From Mesocentrotus franciscanus (Eukaryota > Echinodermata > Echinoidea > Camarodonta > Strongylocentrotidae): a DNA stretch of 64,000 nucleotides. Position numbers and translations under genes: made by a program. Positions 58,297-64,000 of this stretch are shown piece by piece (position 1 is the stretch's first letter; each line of letters opens with the position of its first letter). The notes beneath the pieces are model-generated. The model was not told the DNA's origin. It worked only from the letters and a program-made list of their open reading frames with translations, and did not search any database. Location of the stretch: the NCBI GenBank assembly GCA_037976565.1, contig CP137668.1:7624496-7688495 (forward strand), given 5' to 3'.

Positions 58297-60099
58297 TTTG
58301 GTGACGAGGATGGCAACCTTAAACATACCTGCACCTTCTGCATTTCTTGCAACGCCAGGAGAACCTCCAGTTAGCTGGTTGAGGTGGATTTCGGTTTCAA
58401 AACCTACCTGGTACTGGTAGCCAGTGGCTTCGACGGGGACAGCGTCAGCGACGACCGCCGCTAGGCAATATTAGTCAACTGGCATTGCCTGGGCACGGAA
58501 GGGCAGAGAATGTTTGCATAGTTTCCAACGACCTGTATACGCAAAGCTCTCATTACAAGCACCCAAAGACCACTTTGGTCCAAAGACAGGTGTTCTCACG
58601 AACCAACTTAAGTTCAGACAACGCTCGCAGGGACAAGGAGAACCTGTAACACAGTATGTTGCAGCACTAAAGAGCATTGTCGTTGACTGTAAATAAGTGA
58701 TCAGTTGGTGAGAGACCAGTTGATCGAGAACAAATTAGACGTCCATCCACAGGTTGAGAGAGAGATTGCTGATGGACGATGATACTCTCACATTAGACAA
58801 AGCAGTCAAATTAGCAGTCCAGATTGAGAGTGCCATGCAGGTTACCAAATTTCTAGATTGATCACAAGCTATTGGGTATTGGTGCTGGCAAAGCAAAACC
58901 TATACAGGGGTGTCAACAAAATACCATAAATCAAAGCAGCAACAAACACGCAAGAAATTCTGTTCAAACTGTGGTAGATCCTACCACCCTTTCGCGGAGT
59001 GCCCTGCACAGGATAAGACATATAACATGTGCGCAAAATGAACCACTTCGCAAATGTGTGTTGGTCGGCCACAAAGAAACGTCGCTCTTCTAGAGTAAAG
59101 CAGGTTGGTGAGGATGATGAACCCGATAGCGTATACACAGTTCGAAGTATCAACATTAAATCTGGAACCTTCAAGCCCTACAGGATGGAGACAGCAGGGA
59201 AGTCAGTCCCTCTTATCGATATTGGAGCGAAAGTCTCAATTCTGAGTGAAAGGTTCTACAAGGAGAACTTATCGCAGTATCCACTTCGGACATCAGATGT
59301 CAAACTCCAAGCATATGGTCCTTCGCAAATCAAGGTGCTGGGAACCGTCACAGTTCCAGTGAAGTACAAGAAGAACTGCATTGACAAATTCCTGTTCTCT
59401 GTGACGAAAGGACATAGTTTGATGGGAGTGAACTTGTTCAGTCGATTTGGGTTCAAAGTCGAAGGCCCTCAAGGTACACAAATCCAAGTGGTAGACAACA
59501 AAGACTAAGCTCGATATCCGTCAGCCTTCACCGGATTTGGAGAATACAAAGGGTATTGCCACGCACCACGCATTGATCCGACAGTGAAACCAGTTTCTCA
59601 GGGACTGAGCACACTTCCGTTCTCAGTACGGGAGGAAGTTTCACACGAACTTGAACACCTCAAGTCTGATGGAATCATTGAGTGCATTGATTCTTCACCG
59701 TGGATATCCAACCTAGTCATTGCTCGTCGGAATACTGGGGAACTGAGGTTGTGTGTATAGACCTCAAGGCAGTCAACAAAGCGGTGATCCCAGATAATTG
59801 CCCACTCCTAACTCTCAAAGAGCTTTCAGCGCAGTTTCATGGCACTAAGTTGTTTATCAAACTGGACACGAGACAAATTATTTCAACGTCCAAGGAACGC
59901 GAAAGAGTTGGGCTCATTCCTTGGCAGCATGAATTATCGCAAATTCGTCCCACACAACGCCGACATCGCTGAACCACTACAAAAGCTGCTACGCCAAGTC
60001 GCGCCCTGGGTATGGACGCACAACCAGCAACAAGCCTTCGGGACCTTGAAGGAAAGGATCCACATTTTGAAAACAACCGATGAGGGTTTTCGTTCGCGG

Positions 60100-60490
60100 T
60101 AAACGACGACGACCAACCAACTCGCGAGCGTGTTCAATTTCAACCAAGTCGCTCCTGAAGACCGCGCCGTCGTCCTCAGTATTTTAGCGATTATCAGTAA
60201 AATAATTTTTTTTAAACAGAAACTATAAAGAATGTTTTTTTCTCAGATTTGTTTAAATCTGAAGTTAAAGAACTAAACATGAACACAAGTATAAAAAGGA
60301 TATTGGACTCATGTTGGATACACATAAGCTAAGGTTTTAAAAGAAAAAATTAGACAGATGCTTTTGTAAGTAATATGTTTGACTTAAACGAACATAATTT
60401 TTTCTGGATATTCTTTTGGCAAAATAATGTCTGATTTATAAAGGGAGAAATATGTTATATTCAACTATACATATTTTATTATATAAACAT
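60100..60490 (+). other. Remnant 3' interior of the LTR element
   Basis: AT-rich sequence between the last pol fragment and the 3' LTR. I see no integrase motif. Confidence 0.5.
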
Positions 60491-60491
60491 A

Positions 60492-60642
60492 TATTATTTT
60501 ACCGTTGAGGGCATTATCATGATTCAACATACTTTGTACACAATGTCGTCACACATACACCTGGAATAAAGAAACAATACACATGGTACTTTCTGGTGTT
60601 AGTTCGTTTATTTGAGTTCTCTCTAATTGCTCAAACACAACA
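60492..60642 (+). repeat. 3' LTR
   Basis: Begins near TATTATTTTACCGTTGAGG (the first bases are altered from the 5' copy) and ends CAAACACAACA. It contains the same AATAAAG segment. No clear matching target duplication flanks the pair. Confidence 0.75.
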
Positions 60643-61363
60643 ATCATCATCGTTATCATCACGACAACCACCACCACAGTCATACTATTGTAGTGTCCAA
60701 ATACCACGATTTTAAAACTTTTGTTGAAATTTTACTTTACTTTTACATGTGTAATAACGTTTTATATGTATTGTCTTCCATTTTTTTTTAAATTGCGACT
60801 AGGGAAACCTTATTTCCCTTGCGTGGTATTTTTCCTCTCCCGACCGCCTGTCTGGCTTTGCAGACATTTACAAACCGGTTTTGTCTGGGTTGTTAATATA
60901 TTCTTTTGTTACATAGATTTTCCATTAGTAATACATGTAGTAGCTGTCTATCGCGAAGCGACAATGACCGCCTTCACTTTCACTTTAGAGCTGTTTTCCA
61001 TACAGTTCGCTGGCCTGAAGCAGTTGTCCAAGTCTTGATGTCGATTTGCCTCCGCTTAAAGTTTCGCTTGACCGTGACTTCAACATCGTCTTCGTCATCA
61101 CCATCACCATCATCGTAGCCATCGTCAGCATCATCATTCCTGACCTCACCGTGGATGCTGATTTTGTTTGATTTTGAACGCTTTACTGAATTATTTGATG
61201 ATCCTTTTTGTGTTCGCTTTTTGATGATTGACAATTGCTGTTTTTGTATGATTGTATATTTGTGTATTCATTTGATCGTGACGGTGAATAACCTCGAGGT
61301 GAGTTTCTTACTCCCTTGTGACGCGTTAATCCTATTTATTATTGTAGTCTCTACTTCAGACCA

Positions 61364-64000
61364 ATGCCCATGGTACCGGCATGTAAGACGTATATCGCCG
61401 TGTTCGCATCCAAATCAGAATCCTATCTATCTGACTCGATCACAGTAAACGCCTATAGGTGTACTGCTAATGGATCTCGATCTGGTCAGGCTCGCCTCAG
61501 AATTGGTCACTGGAATGCACGTTCCATGAACAAAACGATAATGATTTGTGACTTGATCATAAGCAACGACTTAGATCTTCTGATTGTGATCGAATCATGG
61601 CTGAGGGGAGGGCTTATGATCGATGACCCTATAATTGCAGACATTGTTTCGACTTTGCCTGCCTTTCATGTGGTTCATCATATATCGCTCTTCTTTGAAA
61701 ATCACTAGAGACTGCTCGACAAAGTTTTCATCTTTCGAGCACATGGACATTCTGGTCCGCGTGTCTCCGTCTGTGTTTTTTTAGGACGCTTGCCATTTAT
61801 AGGCCGCCCCCACCGTCTACATACAAACTGACGTATGACAATTTTGTGACAGGTTTTTCAATACTGTTAGAATCTTTAACAATTGATCAGCATTAGCTTG
61901 TGCTCATGGGACATTTCAACATCCACGTTGAACACGAAACTGACAGAGATGCAAGAAATTCCTTGACATCTTAGACACATGTGATCTTCGGCAGCATGTA
62001 AAAGGAGCAACTCATCGTTGATCATCCTATTGTGGCCATGGACATCGTATCAGGATTTCCTTCCGATCACTCGGCAGTCCTGACTACGCTCAATTTTGTA
62101 AGTCCAGCAACTTCCAAGAAGCGGATCACTTGTTGGAAACTTCGGGACATTGATGTGGTTCAGCTTACGGATGACATACAAACCTCGCTGCTGACACCAT
62201 CTACAGCCAAAGATGCATCTGAAATGGCAGAACAATACACCATCGTACTGAAGGAGCTACTTGACAAACATGCTCCTGAGCGTTCAACAATTGTCACAAT
62301 CAGACCAAAAGCTCCCTGGTACACCAATGAACATAAATTGAAGTTCTGGTCTGGAAGTTGAACCTCAACTGTTCAAAGAGGAGTGTAAATCCTACAATGC
62401 TGTCTTATCTCAATCAAAATCTCGGTACTTGACCAACGAGATTGCGCAATGTGAAACGACGAGTCAGACATAAATCTGGCTAATGATTTTGGACAATTTT
62501 TCTACAAGATTCAGAACATCGTCACCTATCTTCAGGGGATTACTAGCCGCTCATCAGATTGTGAGGATGATGTGACGACGCACAAACTCTCTTTTTTGAA
62601 CCTGTATCAGAATCTGAGGTGCGAAATCGTGCCGACTTGACCCCATACCGACTTGGCTCATGAAAGATTGTACTGATGAGCTTGTACCATTTGTAACTGA
62701 ACTTGTTAATCCGTCCCTGTCTTAATTGAAAAAAAAACATCTTTGGATCAAAATGAGTTTAAAAACTACAGACCGATCGCGAATCTCCCTTTTATCGCCA
62801 AGACTCTGGAGAGGATTGTAGCTGCTCAGCTTAGGACAAACTGAGAAGGCAATGGTTTTTATCTTGTCATGCAATCCGCATACCGTCAGTTTCATTCGAC
62901 AGAGACAGAAACAGCCCTCTTGAAGGTTGCCAACGATCTCTTGCTAGCTATTGACAAAGGACTTGAAGCTATTTTTATTCTGCTAGACTTCTCGTCTGCG
63001 TTCGATACGATCGATCATAGTATGATGATACAACGTTTCTGTAATAAATATGGAGTTGACGGAGCCGTCCTGCAGTGGCTTGCCTCGATCCTACTTGGAA
63101 AATCGATCCCAGATCATCGTTCTCAATGGTGTCCAGTCCGAAGCATTTCCACTGACTCGGGGAGTACCACGAGGATCCGTCATTGGACCGTTTGACTTTA
63201 TACTCTACTCTGGTCCCCCTCCGTGACGTCATAAGGTCCCACCAGGGTGTTGAAGACATGATGTATGCCGACGACACACAACTGTTTCTTATACTGAAGC
63301 AAAGTGAAATTGCCAGTGGGGTGGTGAGACTGGAGCAGTGCATCACAGATGTGAAAGTCTACAATCATTCCATCAAAATATTCTAGTAATCTTGGAGTCG
63401 CAGTGGATGACACACTAACCATGAAGCAACATGTTCATAAATCATGTAGACCCGCTTCATTTAAAATTCACAGGATCGGAAAACTCCGAAAGTACTTAGA
63501 CCAAAGTTCTACTGAGCGCCTATCAAATGCATTCGTGACATCGCACATTGATTACTGCAATAGCCTGTTGATAAATCTACCCAGCTCACATCTGACCAAA
63601 CTCCAACACATCCAAAACACTGCAGCCCGTCTCCTCAGTCCTCACACGCACAAGAAAGCACGAACACATAACACCCTTTTCTTCGTTCTCTGCATTGGCT
63701 ACCCATTCCACAGCGCATTCAATTCAAGGTACTGCTTCTCACCTACGAGGCTCGTAATGGACTTGCTCCAGTATACATCAATGGACTCATTCCTCCATCA
63801 GGCTCCGCTCATCATCATCTGCTCATCTTCAACTATCATCTGGTCCTCGAACTCACATCCGCTATGGTGATCGTGCCTTCTCCGTATGCGCTCCTAAACT
63901 CTGGAATAATCTCCCCATCTCTTTCCGTGAATCCCAACTCCTGACACTTTTAAACGTATACTTAAGACCTACCTACTCAACACACAGTAATTCCCCATCT
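61364..64000 (+). mobile_element. Degenerate CR1/L2-like LINE, continues past window end
   Basis: Successive plus-strand frames give an apurinic-endonuclease start (LRIGHWNARSMNKT...LDLLIVIESW, 61490-61610), a linker (DVVQLTDDIQ...LLDKHAPERS, 62140-62290), RT blocks (FHSTETETALLKV, FILLDFSSAFDTIDHSMMIQ near 62970-63030, MMYADDTQLFLIL near 63260) and a C-terminal block (KIHRIGKLRKYLDQSSTERL, HIDYCNSLLINLP). At least five frame changes break the ORF, so it is inactive. It is a distinct copy from the LINE at 16.5-18.5 kb but of the same broad clade. A gene-sized ORF1 upstream was not recognised. Confidence 0.85.

Larger units (their letters stand above)
58151..60642 (+). mobile_element. Deleted Ty3/gypsy-type LTR retrotransposon
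   Basis: Two about 145-150 bp LTRs (58151-58296 and 60492-60642) share TTGAGGGCATT, ACACCTGGAATAAAGAA and TTTATTTGAGTTCTCTC...CAAACACAACA. A primer-binding-like TGGTGACGAGGATGG follows the 5' LTR. Inside are a gag piece (58514-58693, FRQRSQGQGEPVTQYVAALK), a zinc knuckle CSNCGRSYHPFAEC near 58960, a protease region in frame 59029-59508 (LIDIGAKVSIL), RT start (LVIARRNTGELRLC near 59720) and the RT/RNase H link (LGSFLGSMNYRKFVPHNADI near 59910). The RT palm with YxDD and the integrase are deleted, and frames are broken. It is not autonomous. Confidence 0.9.

Noticed and set aside
58869..59174. 101-codon minus-strand frame
   Set aside because: It is the antisense of the gag/protease region of the LTR element.

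Overview
The window is animal genomic DNA, most likely from an echinoderm such as a sea urchin. It is AT-rich, its genes are split by GT–AG introns, and it is packed with non-LTR retrotransposons, tRNA-derived SINEs, foldback MITEs and (GAT)n, (GAA)n and (CT)n tracts. The taxon is inferred from the character of the repeats and was not tested. Both recognisable gene families lie on the minus strand.

Region 1 (0.3-27.6 kb) is a head-to-tail array of cholinesterase-like carboxylesterases. Copy A (261-10643) runs off the left edge and has a one-base frameshift in exon 1. Copy B (12131-23724) is complete: ten exons joined by GT/AG sites give an open frame of 608 codons, with catalytic Ser221/Glu349/His466 and a Trp at the choline-site position. 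Copy C (25435-27628) is a deletion relic holding only exons 1, 2 and 10. An isolated, broken exon 1 (copy D) lies at 37.25-37.63 kb. The intergenic DNA plus the start of exon 1 are far more alike between A and B than the gene bodies, which suggests gene conversion or unequal exchange. Introns carry a 5'-truncated CR1/L2-like LINE, a 268-bp CACTG-ended palindrome with a 3-bp target duplication, a MITE with ATTCAATTC ends, and a three-fold reiterated repeat rich in GCGCGC.

Region 2 (27.6-46.5 kb) has no complete gene that I recognise. It holds two arrays of one roughly 205-210 bp satellite in opposite orientation (29.0-29.9 and 39.3-41.6 kb), a direct duplication (34.09-35.87 and 41.70-43.07 kb), the 3' end of another LINE (ORF 35871-36692), a gag-type zinc-knuckle fragment, a CTAG-rich tract, and several TIR elements, including one with TTAA duplications that has a matching empty site between the cholinesterase copies.

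Region 3 (46.6-57.9 kb) holds the last 14 exons, about 612 codons, of an SMCHD1 homologue covering the hinge domain and C-terminal tail. Its upstream exons lie beyond the right edge. Its introns hold two or three tRNA-derived SINEs, a LINE 3' end that shares its tail with one SINE, and a MITE built from GGACAATTACCCC motifs.

Region 4 (58.0-64.0 kb) holds a deleted Ty3/gypsy-type LTR element and a degenerate plus-strand CR1/L2-like LINE, both probably within the next upstream intron of SMCHD1.
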